Of a stretch of DNA of 6,747 nucleotides, positions 6,104 to 6,747 are shown in pieces; within the stretch, counting starts at the first letter, position 1; every line of letters begins with the position of its first letter. The stretch comes from Bryobacterales bacterium (lineage in GTDB: Bacteria > Acidobacteriota > Terriglobia > Bryobacterales > Bryobacteraceae): positions 1-6,747 of the forward strand of contig JAOAPP010000819.1 of the NCBI GenBank assembly GCA_025462985.1, in the 5' to 3' direction. The position numbers and the translations under genes were made by a program. The notes under the pieces are model-generated. The model did not search any database. It saw only the letters and a program-made list of their open reading frames with translations, and was not told the DNA's origin.

Positions 6104-6747
6104 GTGAGCGAGTTCGCGGTCGAGGTGCACGGCCTGGTGAAGACCTTCGGGCACGTGCAGGCGGTCCGTGGCGTCGACCTGCTGGTGCCCCGCGGCGCGT
6201 TCTTCGGGCTGGTCGGTCCCAACGGCGCTGGCAAGACGACGACGCTGTCGATGGCGACCGGCCTGCTGCGGCCCGACAGGGGCACCGTCCTCGTCGACGG
6301 GGTGGACGTGTGGCAGGACCCGCGGGAGGCGAAGCGCCGGATCGGCGTGCTCCCGGAGGGGCTCCGCACGTTCGAACGGCTCACGGGTCGCGAGCTGCTC
6401 GAGTTCTCGGGGCGGTTGCGCGAGATGCCCGACGGCGTCGTGCAGGAGCGCACGCAGGAGCTGCTCCACACCTTCGGCCTCGTCGGCGCCCAGAACCAGC
6501 TGGTCGTCGACTACTCGACCGGCATGCGCAAGAAGATCGGCCTGGCGGCGGCCCTCCTGCACAACCCGGAAGTGCTCTTCCTGGACGAACCGTTCGAGGG
6601 CGTCGACCCGGTGTCGGCGCAGGTCATCCGGGGCGTGTTGGAGCGCTACACCGCCTCCGGCGCGAGCGTTGTCTTCTCCTCGCACGTCATGGAGCTGGTG
6701 GAGAGCCTGTGCGTCTGGGTGGCGGTGATGGCGGCCGGCCGGATCGT
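6104..6747 (+). CDS. ABC transporter ATP-binding protein, ABC-2/CcmA type, C-terminus missing
   Basis: The first 214 codons are present and the gene runs off the right edge. ATPase motifs are complete: Walker A GPNGAGKTT (38-46), signature YSTGMRKK (137-144, a variant of LSGGQ), Walker B VLFLDEP (157-163), D-loop GVDP (166-169) and switch histidine H194 in FSSHVMEL. The usual Q-loop glutamine is replaced by a LPEGLRTFERLTGREL stretch (83-99), which, like the STGM signature, is typical of ATPases of ABC-2 exporters. It would energise export of an unknown substrate together with a permease probably encoded just beyond the window. The GTG at 6104 is the first start that gives the whole ATPase fold. 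A GGAG touches it directly, too close to serve as a ribosome site, so a leaderless message from TAGGGT is likely. Confidence 0.93.
   Translation, partial: MSEFAVEVHGLVKTFGHVQAVRGVDLLVPRGAFFGLVGPNGAGKTTTLSMATGLLRPDRGTVLVDGVDVWQDPREAKRRIGVLPEGLRTFERLTGRELLEFSGRLREMPDGVVQERTQELLHTFGLVGAQNQLVVDYSTGMRKKIGLAAALLHNPEVLFLDEPFEGVDPVSAQVIRGVLERYTASGASVVFSSHVMELVESLCVWVAVMAAGRI

Noticed and set aside
6070..6158. Two copies of the palindrome GCACGTGC (6070-6077 and 6151-6158) as paired operators
   Set aside because: Both lie within coding sequence, where His-Val codons give this string easily in GC-rich DNA. No further support.
6080..6685. Upstream extension of the GNAT frame, antisense to the ABC gene
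   Set aside because: The ABC ATPase motifs on the plus strand show that strand is coding; the extension is its shadow.

Overview
The window is very GC-rich. Its gene order, its universal GTG starts and its protein types (ClgR, actinobacterial PspA, a RodZ-like HTH membrane protein, CinA with an AESLTGG motif) point to a high-GC Actinomycetota chromosome. No phage, insertion sequence, CRISPR array or RNA gene was seen. I cannot name the genus.

Nearly everything reads on the minus strand, so right to left. Starting from the right, a divergent pair shares a 24-base intergenic region: an ABC transporter ATPase (plus, runs off the right edge) and a GNAT acetyltransferase (minus). Both appear to use -10 boxes placed exactly 7 nt before a GTG start, which suggests leaderless divergent transcripts. 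Next comes a housekeeping cluster: a RodZ-like membrane protein, rimO (ribosomal protein S12 methylthiotransferase), pgsA (CDP-alcohol phosphatidyltransferase) and cinA (NMN amidase family). The rimO/pgsA and pgsA/cinA junctions are 4-base GTGA overlaps, so these three are translationally coupled.

After a 104-base regulatory gap comes a stress module: clgR (activator of Clp protease genes and, in mycobacteria, of pspA), a TetR-type repressor 7 bases behind it, a 124-base gap with a strong hairpin and a 15-bp palindrome, and the start of a PspA/IM30 gene that runs off the left edge. ClgR and PspA act together in cell-envelope and protein-quality stress, and PgsA and RodZ-like proteins also concern the envelope, so the neighbourhood has a membrane-homeostasis theme.

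The most unusual observation is in the PspA gene. Its first 60 residues match the family N-terminus, but the sequence then jumps in frame to a segment that normally lies roughly 90-100 residues further on, with the join at a shared Gln-Leu-Glu. This would remove most of the coiled-coil hairpin. Other points are the TetR gene between clgR and pspA with a candidate operator, the symmetric leaderless divergent promoter, and recurrent CTAGRST -10 boxes.
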